A DNA stretch of 64,000 bases from Blastococcus tunisiensis (GTDB taxonomy: Bacteria; Actinomycetota; Actinomycetes; Mycobacteriales; Geodermatophilaceae). The stretch is taken from NCBI RefSeq assembly GCF_900112815.1, contig NZ_FOND01000017.1, positions 1 to 64,000 on the forward strand, given 5' to 3'. Positions within the stretch are counted from its first letter, which is position 1. The number at the start of each line of letters is the position of its first letter. Positions 1-6,361 of this stretch are shown piece after piece. The position numbers and the translations under genes are program-made. The notes under the pieces were generated by a model, which did no database searches, was not told the origin of the DNA, and saw only the letters and a program-made list of their open reading frames with translations.

Positions 1-276
1 CGTGGACCCCGACCGGCCAAGGCGGCGGCCGATCGCCCGCAGGGATTCCCCCCGTTCCAGACCGCAGGCGATTTCCTCCCGCTCGGCCAGGTCCAGATAT
101 CGGCCGGTCGGCTCGCTCAGTTCGACAGGTGACACCCCGCCACACTCACGGAACCACCGAAATCCACGCGCCTGCGACACGCCTGATCGCTTCGCCGCGG
201 CAACGGTCGGCAGCCCGTCCCGGATCCCGGTCCAGAACGCCCGCCGCTGATGCTGGAGCTCCGCCGTCCTCGCCAT
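1..276 (-). CDS. IS30-family transposase, N-terminal part (cut by window edge)
   Basis: Reading leftward from an ATG at 276, the frame stays open for 92 codons to the edge of the window. The translation begins MARTAELQHQRRAFW and later has LAEREEIACGL followed by GESLRAIGRRLGRSGST. This is the characteristic N-terminal helix-turn-helix block of IS30-family transposases, which is usually followed by STVSRE. The DDE catalytic domain would lie outside the window. A GGGG-rich stretch just before the ATG may act as ribosome binding site. The frame is open up to base 1, so nothing here shows decay, but completeness cannot be judged. Family assignment rests on motif recognition only. Confidence 0.8.
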   Translation of the reverse strand, partial: MARTAELQHQRRAFWTGIRDGLPTVAAAKRSGVSQARGFRWFRECGGVSPVELSEPTGRYLDLAEREEIACGLERGESLRAIGRRLGRSGST

Positions 277-325
277 ACCCGACCCCCACTCAGTCAGGGT
301 GTTGCGACGACCCCCTGAGCCCGGG
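1..325 (-). mobile_element. End of an IS30-family insertion sequence
   Basis: The partial transposase gene implies that the element's end lies between its ATG (276) and about 326. The stretch at 298-316 (GGTGTTGCGACGACCCCCT) resembles the GTTGC-GACGACC ends I remember for IS30-like elements, but the second terminal repeat is outside the window so this is unverified. Immediately to the right the sequence becomes the right half of a palindromic repeat whose intact copy is at 45.7 kb. This is why the boundary is placed near 323-326. Confidence 0.5.
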
Positions 326-402
326 GACCCTGATCATGCGGCGTCCTCCCCCACGGTGGGCGGTGAGGGAGGACGCCCGACGATCAGGGAGGCTGATCGT
401 GG
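323..402. repeat. Multi-hairpin intergenic repeat, copy 1 (left hairpin halved)
   Basis: After GGGACCCTGATCATG (right half of a palindrome) come two hairpins: GGCGTCCTCCC (340-350) with GGGAGGACGCC (367-377), and ACGATCAG (380-387) with CTGATCGT (393-400). The same order and near-identical sequence occur at 45706-45796, where the first palindrome is complete. Here its left half is replaced by the IS30-like end. The repeat ends 5 nt before the stop of the minus-strand gene at 408, so it could also terminate that transcript. Confidence 0.75.
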
Positions 403-407
403 CGTGG

Positions 408-833
408 TCAGCCGTCGAGGGAGGGGCCGGTCTCGTGGCGGGGGTGGCCGGCGGTGCGCTCGCGCTGCTTCATCCGCGCCTCGTGGACGTGCCGGTCGCC
501 GCCGGCCAGCTCGTCGCGGGCACGCGCGTCGAGGCCGCGGAAGGTCGTCCAGTAGTTCGCGTCGTAGTCCTCGACGATCTGGAACGTCCACCGGTCGGCG
601 ATCACGTTGCGGCCGACCAGGTCGCGGTCCAGGTCGGCGGCGAGGTCGGTGTGCCCGGCCTCGCGGAGCAGCTCGACGGCGTCCTGGAGCAGCAGGTCGG
701 CCTTGCCGGTCAGCTGGTGGAAGCCGTAGAGCAGGCCGCGGGCCTGCTCGACGGTCTCCAGGGCCTCCGAGAGCTTGCCGAGCCCCTCGACGGTCGTGTC
801 GTCGAGGTCGGGGCGGGTCCGGTCGTCCGTCAC
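408..833 (-). CDS. Hypothetical protein, 141 aa
   Basis: The GTG start at 833 gives a 141-residue soluble, highly charged protein beginning MTDDRTRPDLDD. I see no signal peptide, membrane segment or catalytic motif that I recognise. The middle (residues about 60-100) alternates Asp, Arg and aromatic residues (DRDLVGRN, VEDYDANYW), which suggests a compact helical fold, and the last 30 residues are Arg/His/Glu-rich. It lies 36 nt downstream of the TetR gene at 870-1529 on the same strand and is probably cotranscribed. Codon use (strong G/C at third positions) fits a real gene. Function unknown. Confidence 0.7.
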   Translation of the reverse strand: MTDDRTRPDLDDTTVEGLGKLSEALETVEQARGLLYGFHQLTGKADLLLQDAVELLREAGHTDLAADLDRDLVGRNVIADRWTFQIVEDYDANYWTTFRGLDARARDELAGGDRHVHEARMKQRERTAGHPRHETGPSLDG

Positions 834-869
834 GCCCCCATCCTGCGGGGCTGCGCGATCAGCCGCCCG

Positions 870-1529
870 TCAGGCCCGGCCCTGTGCGATGGCGATCAGG
901 CGCTCGGCGAGCCGCCGGCCGTGCGACGCCGGGCCGTCCGGGCCCAGCAGGCCACCGGAGAGGTACATGCCGTCGATGATCAGGTGGAGCTGGGCCGCGA
1001 GGTCCTCGCCGTGGCCCGGGGCGACCTGCTCCGCGAGCCGCTCCAGCCGGCTGTAGAGCTCGAACTTGTAGTCGGCGGCGGCGCTGCGCGCAGGGTGCTC
1101 CGGGTCGTCGTACTCGCTGCTGACGTTGTTGAACGGGCAGCCGCGGAAGCCGGTGCGGGTCACGTCGCGCTCGACGGCGTCCACGACCGAGAGCAGGGCT
1201 GCCCGCGGGTCGCCCTGCAGCCGCACCAGTTCGGCGTCGATGAAGGCGAGGAGGGTGGCCGCCTTGCGCGAGAGGTAGGCCCCGACGAGGTCGTCCTTGC
1301 TCTTGAAGAGCCGGTAGACCGTCATCTTGCCCAGGCCGGTCTCGCGGACGAGCTCGTCCATGCCGACGCTGCGCGAGCTGCGCCCGGCGAAGAGCCGCTC
1401 CGCGGTGTCCAGCACGATCGCCTGGCGCTCGGCACGGCTGCGACGGACCGGGGCTCCCGAGTCGGCGGAGGTTCCGGTGGCGTCGGCAGCGAGGTGCAGG
1501 GCGGCGGTCACGCAGCGATCGTGCACCAC
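870..1529 (-). CDS. TetR-family transcriptional regulator
   Basis: A 219-residue protein with an N-terminal helix-turn-helix at about residues 35-80 (DTAERLFAGRSSRSVGMDEL, then GLGKMTVYRLFKSKDDLVGAYL), typical of TetR repressors. The C-terminal ligand domain contains GFRGCPFNN, which I recall from AcrR/QacR-like members with a conserved cysteine. The ligand cannot be read from sequence. The start is uncertain: GTG 1529, or GTG 1511 giving 213 residues. The gene is followed by the 141-aa gene at 408-833, a possible cotranscribed target. The region upstream (1530-1732) holds no other gene on either strand that I trust. Confidence 0.85.
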   Translation of the reverse strand: MVHDRCVTAALHLAADATGTSADSGAPVRRSRAERQAIVLDTAERLFAGRSSRSVGMDELVRETGLGKMTVYRLFKSKDDLVGAYLSRKAATLLAFIDAELVRLQGDPRAALLSVVDAVERDVTRTGFRGCPFNNVSSEYDDPEHPARSAAADYKFELYSRLERLAEQVAPGHGEDLAAQLHLIIDGMYLSGGLLGPDGPASHGRRLAERLIAIAQGRA

Positions 1530-1692
1530 CTGCGTGACGGAGCAGTTCGCGGCACGCCGACCGACGTAGCGCTGGGTGACGAGAGGTCCACGGGTTTGCC
1601 GAGGCGGCGGGGGGCGCTGAGACCGATGTGGCTACGCACCGTCACGACGCGGCCTGCGGTGACCACCCCGCCCGGGGCCCGCGCGGGCGCGC

Positions 1693-1718
1693 GGGGGCCG
1701 GGGGCCGGGGGCCGGGGG
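1693..1718 (+). other. Candidate G-quadruplex: four G5 runs spaced by CC
   Basis: The plus strand has four runs of five G separated each time by CC (runs at 1693-1697, 1700-1704, 1707-1711 and 1714-1718). This fits the classic four-tract G-quadruplex rule with very short loops. It lies 14 nt beyond the 3' end of the small minus-strand frame at 1733-1870 and upstream of the TetR gene. It may instead be simple-sequence slippage in a GC-rich genome. Confidence 0.5.
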
Positions 1719-1732
1719 AAGCGTGCTGCCGT

Positions 1733-1870
1733 TCAGTTCCGCCGGATGCGGCGGGGGTTGGCCAGCATGCGGGCCACGGTCGTCGCGGCCGCCTCGGGGC
1801 TGCCCGAGCCCTCCGTCTGGGCCTCGGTGGAGTCGTCGGATACTCGTACGTCGCTCTGGTTGTCCGCCAT
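1733..1870 (-). CDS. Small hypothetical protein, 45 aa
   Basis: An ATG at 1870 opens a 45-codon frame on the minus strand, translated MADNQSDVRVSDDSTEAQ, then a short Gly/Ser/Ala stretch, then TTVARMLANPRRIRRN. The N-terminal half is acidic and probably disordered and the C-terminal end is strongly basic. Third codon positions are almost all G or C, as in neighbouring genes, which argues for coding. No clear Shine-Dalgarno sequence is visible, and I recognise no family. It stands alone between the TetR gene (870-1529) and the F420-type oxidoreductase gene (1993-3009), all on the same strand. Confidence 0.5.
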   Translation of the reverse strand: MADNQSDVRVSDDSTEAQTEGSGSPEAAATTVARMLANPRRIRRN

Positions 1871-1992
1871 GGGTCCAGCCTGCCCGCAGCGGGCGGCCCG
1901 GGAAACGCCCGGAGGCGTGATCTCGCCCCACCGGTGGTGAGAGATCGCTCACGTACGCCCAGGTCGGAGGGGGTGTTCGGGCCGTCCCCGGG

Positions 1993-3009
1993 TCAGCGGA
2001 ACGACTCCACCAGGGGGGTCCAGAGGTCCAGCGGCGCAGGGTAGGACGCGTACACGCTGAAGCGGTCGACCAGCCCGTCGTAGCGCCGGCGCACGGCGGC
2101 CCCGACGTCGGCGGGCTCGGCGACGACGGCGAACGTCGCGAGGACCTCGTCGTCGACCAGGTCGCGCATCGCCGTCCACTTGTCCTCCCGCCGGCTCACC
2201 GAGAGGCCGTGCAGCTCGTCGGCGAGGGACTCCCAGCCGTGCAGCTCGAGGACCGGCCGGTAGGCCGGGGTGCTCCCGTAGAAGGCGATGGTGGCCTTGA
2301 CGGCGGACGCGGCCGCGGCCATCTCCGCCTCGTCGCGGCCGGAGACCACCAGTCCGGGCAGGGTCACCGCGACGTCGGCCCGGCCCCGGCCGGCCGACGC
2401 CAGGCCCTCGTCGAGCGCCGGGAGCGTCCGCTCGTGCAGGTAGCGCTCGGTGGTGAAGCCGTGCACCAGCAGCCCGTCGGCCACCTCTCCCGCCAGCCTG
2501 GTCATCAGCGGCCCCACCGCCGCGAGGTACACCGGCGGGGCGCCCCACTCGTGCGCCGGTGGCGAGAACATCGGCGTCATCAGGGTGTGCCGGTAGAACT
2601 CGCCCTCGAAGCGCAGCGGGGTGCCCTCCTGCCAGGCGTCCCAGATGGCGCGCAGCGCGCCGACGAACTCGCGCATCCGGGCGGCCGGCGCGCTCCAGGG
2701 CATGGAGAAGCGGCGCTCCACGTGCGGCTTGATCTGGGTGCCCAGGCCGAGCACGAACCGGCCCCGGGTGTAGCGCTGCAGGTCGTGCGCCGTCGTGGCC
2801 AGGGTCATCGGGGAGCGGGCGAAGGCCACCGCGATGGCTGTGCCGACCTGCAGCCGTCCGGTCGCCTGGCCGGCGGCAAACAGCTGGAGGAACGGGTCGT
2901 GGTCGACCTCGGAGGCCCACAGCGCCGCGTAGCCGCGCTCCTCCAGGTCGCGGGCGGTGCCCGCGATGTCGTCCATGCCGGTCGAGAGCAACGCCGCGTC
3001 GAGGAGCAC
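1993..3009 (-). CDS. LLM-class F420-dependent oxidoreductase (TIGR03617-like)
   Basis: A 338-residue luciferase-like TIM-barrel flavin/F420 enzyme. Hallmarks: LEERGYAALWASEVDHDPF near the start, GTAIAVAFARSPM, GRFVLGLGTQIKPHVERRF, MPWSAPAARMREF and LAAVGPLMTRLAGEVADGL. These match what I remember of the MSMEG_2256-type F420 oxidoreductases (TIGR03617). The substrate is unknown. The GTG at 3009 was chosen because the alternative GTG at 3072 would place the palindrome at 3055-3070 inside the coding region. The gene is divergent from the TetR gene at 3076, and the shared intergenic palindrome suggests repression by it. Confidence 0.85.
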   Translation of the reverse strand: MLLDAALLSTGMDDIAGTARDLEERGYAALWASEVDHDPFLQLFAAGQATGRLQVGTAIAVAFARSPMTLATTAHDLQRYTRGRFVLGLGTQIKPHVERRFSMPWSAPAARMREFVGALRAIWDAWQEGTPLRFEGEFYRHTLMTPMFSPPAHEWGAPPVYLAAVGPLMTRLAGEVADGLLVHGFTTERYLHERTLPALDEGLASAGRGRADVAVTLPGLVVSGRDEAEMAAAASAVKATIAFYGSTPAYRPVLELHGWESLADELHGLSVSRREDKWTAMRDLVDDEVLATFAVVAEPADVGAAVRRRYDGLVDRFSVYASYPAPLDLWTPLVESFR

Positions 3010-3054
3010 GGGCGGCAGCCTGCCGTACCGGGGTGGACGCTGGCCAGGGGTACC

Positions 3055-3070
3055 GACCGTCCGTACGGTC
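3055..3070. promoter_or_regulatory. Palindromic operator, site 1 (TetR-type)
   Basis: GACCGTCCGTACGGTC has 6-bp perfect arms (GACCGT/ACGGTC). Its reverse complement, GACCGTACGGACGGTC, differs at one base from the site at 3809-3824. It lies between the divergent oxidoreductase and TetR starts, a classical position for autoregulation by a TetR repressor. Confidence 0.7.
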
Positions 3071-3075
3071 ACGTC

Positions 3076-3810
3076 GTGGTCGCCCGCCCGCTCCCGCCCG
3101 GTGGATCCACCGGGCCACGCCGTGACAGCCGGCGCGCCGACATCCTCGCGGCCTTCACCCGCGCCGTGGCCGAGCGTGGCTACGACGGGACGAACTTCGG
3201 CGACCTGGCGCTGGAGCTGGGGATCAGCAAGGGCACGATCGTGCACCACTTCGGCACCAAGGACCGGATGCTGCGCGAGCTGCACGAGGGCTACATGCGC
3301 CGGCGGCTGGCCGAGGTGCAGGTGGTGTGGGCACGGCTGACCGGTCCGGCCGAACGGCTGGCCGCCTTCGTCCACCTCGGCGTGCGCTACCAGGTCGTCG
3401 ACCGCACCGCGACGGTGGCGTTCCAGCGGGAGGTGCTGCGCTTCGCCGCCGAGCCGGGGATGGAGACGTCGCAGTCGCTCCGCGGCGAGTACCGGGAGCT
3501 GGTGGAGCGGGTGCTCGCCGAGGGCACCGCCGCGGGGGTGTTCCGCCCCGGCGACGACCGGCTCCGCACCCTCCAGCTGTTCGGTTCGGTGCACTGGATG
3601 TGGACCTGGTTCGACCCGGCGGGCCCGCGCGAGGTGGCCGACGTGGCGGCGTCGTTCGTCGAGACGTTCCTCGCGGGGGTGCTGGTGGACCGGGCGCGCG
3701 CTGCCACGCTGGCCGATCGGTCCGGTCTGGTGGCGCAGGTGGTCGCCGAGGCGGTGGCCGCAGGTCGCGCCGAGGGGCTTGACGGCGACGCAGGTCACAC
3801 CCCAGGCTGA
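3076..3810 (+). CDS. TetR-family regulator of the acyl-CoA operon
   Basis: From a GTG at 3076 the protein has 244 residues. The N-terminal DNA-binding domain reads RRADILAAFTRAVAERGYDG, then LALELGISKGTIVHHFGTKD, a canonical TetR helix-turn-helix at about residues 18-65. The remainder is the helical ligand and dimer domain. The gene has a palindrome on each side (3055-3070 and 3809-3824) with almost identical sequence. I infer that it represses itself, the divergent F420-type oxidoreductase and the downstream operon. By analogy with AtuR/KstR-type regulators the inducer may be an acyl-CoA intermediate. Other GTG starts nearby are possible. Confidence 0.85.
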   Translation: MVARPLPPGGSTGPRRDSRRADILAAFTRAVAERGYDGTNFGDLALELGISKGTIVHHFGTKDRMLRELHEGYMRRRLAEVQVVWARLTGPAERLAAFVHLGVRYQVVDRTATVAFQREVLRFAAEPGMETSQSLRGEYRELVERVLAEGTAAGVFRPGDDRLRTLQLFGSVHWMWTWFDPAGPREVADVAASFVETFLAGVLVDRARAATLADRSGLVAQVVAEAVAAGRAEGLDGDAGHTPG

Positions 3811-3826
3811 CCGTACGGGCGGTCAG
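3807..3826. promoter_or_regulatory. Palindromic operator, site 2 (TetR-type)
   Basis: CTGACCGTACGGGCGGTCAG has 7-bp arms CTGACCG/CGGTCAG around six bases. Its core (3809-3824) matches the reverse complement of site 1 at 15 of 16 positions. It overlaps the stop codon of the TetR gene and sits 22 nt before the GTG of the first operon gene at 3849, where a bound repressor would block transcription. Confidence 0.7.
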
Positions 3827-3848
3827 TCCCGTCTGTCGGGAGGTCGGT

Positions 3849-4643
3849 GTGGCGGATCAGGTGCAGGTCCTCGCCGACCTCGCCGACGAGGGCGCGGCAC
3901 TGGACGACGTGGTGGCGCACCTGGAGGACACGGCCTGGCTCACGCCCACCCCGGCGCAGGGCTGGACGATCGCCACCCAGATCGCCCACCTGACCTGGAC
4001 CGACGAGTGGGCGTTGCGCGCGCTGACCGACCCCGAGGCGTTCCGGACGGCGGCCGCCGAGGTGGCGGAGCGGCTCGACACGATGGTCGACGACGGCGCC
4101 CGGGAGGTGGCCCAGATCGCGCCGGCCCGCCTCCTGGACCGGTGGCGGGCCACCCGCGCCGCACTCGCGGGGGCCCTGGCCGGCGCCCCGGCCGGCGAAC
4201 GGCTGCCGTGGTTCGGCCCCCCGATGAGCCCGATGTCGATGGCGACCGCGCGGCTCATGGAGACCTGGGCGCACGGCCTGGACGTCACGGACGCGCTCGG
4301 CCTGCCCCCGACCGCCTCGCCCCGCCTGCGGCACGTCGCACACCTGGGGGTCCGCACCCGCGACTTCGCGTTCCGGCAGCGCGGCCTGCCGGTACCGGAG
4401 GCGCCGTTCCACGTGGAACTGACCGCGCCGGACGGGGCGACGTGGGCCTGGGGTCCCGAGGACGCCGAGCAACGCGTCGTCGGACCGGCGCTGGACTTCT
4501 GCCTCCGCGTGACGCGGCGGCGGCACCGCGCCGACCTGGCACTGGAGGCCGTCGGCCGGGACGCCGAGCGGTGGCTGGACGTGGCGCAGGCGTTCGCCGG
4601 CCCGGCCGGCGAGGAACGCCTCCCCGCCGGGGCGCAGGGGTGA
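3849..4643 (+). CDS. TIGR03084-family DinB-like (mycothiol-dependent type) protein
   Basis: A 264-residue protein with the actinobacterial maleylpyruvate-isomerase-like/DinB fold. TPAQGWTIATQIAHLTWTDEW (about residues 33-53) carries the first metal-binding His, and METWAHGLDVTDALG (about 137-151) carries the second His region. I recall this architecture from the TIGR03084 family, found beside acyl-CoA operons in actinobacteria. Family members are thought to bind a divalent metal and may use mycothiol, but the reaction is not established. It is the first gene of the operon; the next gene's GTG overlaps its stop (GTGA), indicating translational coupling. Confidence 0.8.
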   Translation: MADQVQVLADLADEGAALDDVVAHLEDTAWLTPTPAQGWTIATQIAHLTWTDEWALRALTDPEAFRTAAAEVAERLDTMVDDGAREVAQIAPARLLDRWRATRAALAGALAGAPAGERLPWFGPPMSPMSMATARLMETWAHGLDVTDALGLPPTASPRLRHVAHLGVRTRDFAFRQRGLPVPEAPFHVELTAPDGATWAWGPEDAEQRVVGPALDFCLRVTRRRHRADLALEAVGRDAERWLDVAQAFAGPAGEERLPAGAQG

Positions 4644-6361
4644 CCCGGCCGCTGCGGATCGGCAACGCCTCGGGCTTCTACGGCGACCGGCGGGCGGCCG
4701 TCCGGGAGATGCTGGACGGCGGCCCGCTCGACGTCCTCACCGGTGACTACCTGGCCGAGCTGACGATGCTGATCCTGGGCCGGGACCGGAGCGCGGACCC
4801 CTCGCGCGGCTACGCCCGCACCTTCCTGGCCCAGATGGAGGAGTGCCTGGGTCTGGCCGCCGAGCGCGGCGTGCGGATCGTCGTCAACGCCGGCGGCCTG
4901 AACCCGGCCGGGCTCGCCGGGGCGCTGCGCGACCTGGCCGCCCGGCTCGGGCTCGGCACCGCGGTGGCGTCGGTGGAGGGCGACGACCTGCTGTCGCGCG
5001 CCGGCGAGCTGGGACTCGGGACGCCGCTGACCGCGAACGCCTACCTCGGCGCCTTCGGTATCGCCGAGTGCCTCCGCGCCGGGGCGGACGTCGTCGTCAC
5101 CGGGCGGGTCACCGACGCCTCGCTCGTCGTCGGGCCGGCCATCGCCCACTTCGGCTGGGGCCGGGACGACCTCGACCCGCTGGCCGGGGCGGTCGTGGCG
5201 GGGCACGTCCTCGAGTGCGGGGCGCAGGCCACCGGCGGCAACCTCTCCGCCTTCGACGAGCACCCGCTCGAGCAGTTGCTGCACCCCGGCTTCCCGCTGG
5301 CCGAGCTCTCCGCCGACGGCTCGTGCGTGATCACCAAGCACCCCGGGACGGGCGGCGTGGTGGACCGCGACACCGTCACCGCCCAGCTGCTGTACGAGAT
5401 CGGCGGTCCCCGGTACGCCGGGCCGGACGTCGTCGCCCGCTTCGACACGATCACGCTGACCGACGACGGCGCCGACCGCGTGCGGATCTCCGGCGTCCGC
5501 GGTGAGCTGCCGCCCCCCACGACCAAGGTCTGCCTCAACTCCCTCGGCGGGCACCGCAACGAGGTCACCTTCGTGCTCACCGGCGACCGGATCGAGGCGA
5601 AGGCACGGTTCGCCCGTGCGCAGTTCGAGGCGGCCCTGACGACCCGGCCGGCGGAGCTGGTGTGGTCGACGGTCGGTGTGCAGCGGCCGGACGCCGACAC
5701 GGAGGCATCGGCCAGCGTGCTGCTCCGCTGCACGGCGCTGGACCCGTCGGCCGACGTCGTGGGGCGGGCGTTCAGCGGCGCCGCGGTGGAGATGGCGCTG
5801 GCGAGCTACCCCGGCTTCCACCTCACGGCCCCGCCCGGCAACGGCTCGCCCTTCGGCGTCTACACGGCGGCCTACGTGCCGCAGGACGCCGTTCCGCACG
5901 TCGCCGTCCTGCCCGACGGCAGCCGCGTCGACATCGAGCCGCCGACGGTGATGCGAGCGCTCGAGGAGGTGCCTCCCGGGCAGTCGGCCCCTGCCCACCC
6001 GGGTGGGCAGGGGTCGACCGTCCCGGGACCCACCCGCCGGGCGCCGCTCGGCGCGGTGGCGCGGGCGCGCAGCGGCGACAAGGGCGGGACGGCGAACATC
6101 GGCTTCTGGGCCCGCACCGACCCCGCCGCCGCCTGGCTCGCCGCCGTCCTGACGCCGGCGCGGGTGCGCGAGCTCCTCCCGGAGGCGGCCGACCTGCCGG
6201 TCACCGTGCACCCGCTGCCGAACCTGCGGGCGGTCAACGTGGTGATCGACGGCCTGCTCGGCCGTGGCGTGGCGGCCAGCGCGCGCTTCGACCCGCAGGG
6301 CAAGGCCGTCGGTGAATGGCTCCGCGGCCGCACCCTCGACATCCCGGAGGAGCTGCTGTGA
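4640..6361 (+). CDS. AtuA-like acyclic terpene utilization protein (DUF1446)
   Basis: A 573-residue protein beginning VTRPLRIGNASGFYGDR. It has the DUF1446/AtuA signatures GDYLAELTM, VVNAGGLNPAGLA, VVTGRVTDASLVVGPAIAHF and ECGAQATGGNLS. After about residue 460 comes the small AtuA C-terminal domain, with ARARSGDKGGTANIGFWAR. AtuA is needed for citronellol/geraniol catabolism in Pseudomonas, though its biochemical role is unclear. Here it overlaps both neighbours by 4 nt (GTGA) and precedes the two carboxylase subunits, as in atu and related branched acyl-CoA operons. The true substrate could be another methyl-branched acyl-CoA. Confidence 0.85.
   Translation: MTRPLRIGNASGFYGDRRAAVREMLDGGPLDVLTGDYLAELTMLILGRDRSADPSRGYARTFLAQMEECLGLAAERGVRIVVNAGGLNPAGLAGALRDLAARLGLGTAVASVEGDDLLSRAGELGLGTPLTANAYLGAFGIAECLRAGADVVVTGRVTDASLVVGPAIAHFGWGRDDLDPLAGAVVAGHVLECGAQATGGNLSAFDEHPLEQLLHPGFPLAELSADGSCVITKHPGTGGVVDRDTVTAQLLYEIGGPRYAGPDVVARFDTITLTDDGADRVRISGVRGELPPPTTKVCLNSLGGHRNEVTFVLTGDRIEAKARFARAQFEAALTTRPAELVWSTVGVQRPDADTEASASVLLRCTALDPSADVVGRAFSGAAVEMALASYPGFHLTAPPGNGSPFGVYTAAYVPQDAVPHVAVLPDGSRVDIEPPTVMRALEEVPPGQSAPAHPGGQGSTVPGPTRRAPLGAVARARSGDKGGTANIGFWARTDPAAAWLAAVLTPARVRELLPEAADLPVTVHPLPNLRAVNVVIDGLLGRGVAASARFDPQGKAVGEWLRGRTLDIPEELL

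Noticed and set aside
129-1940. Long plus-strand frame across the first two minus-strand genes
   Set aside because: The translation is low-complexity Arg/Gly/Val-rich and runs over the repeat at 323-402 and a clear TetR gene on the other strand.
3010-3798. N-terminal extension of the F420-type oxidoreductase by about 260 residues
   Set aside because: The extension would run antisense through the whole TetR gene and the operator; the family's usual start is near 3009.
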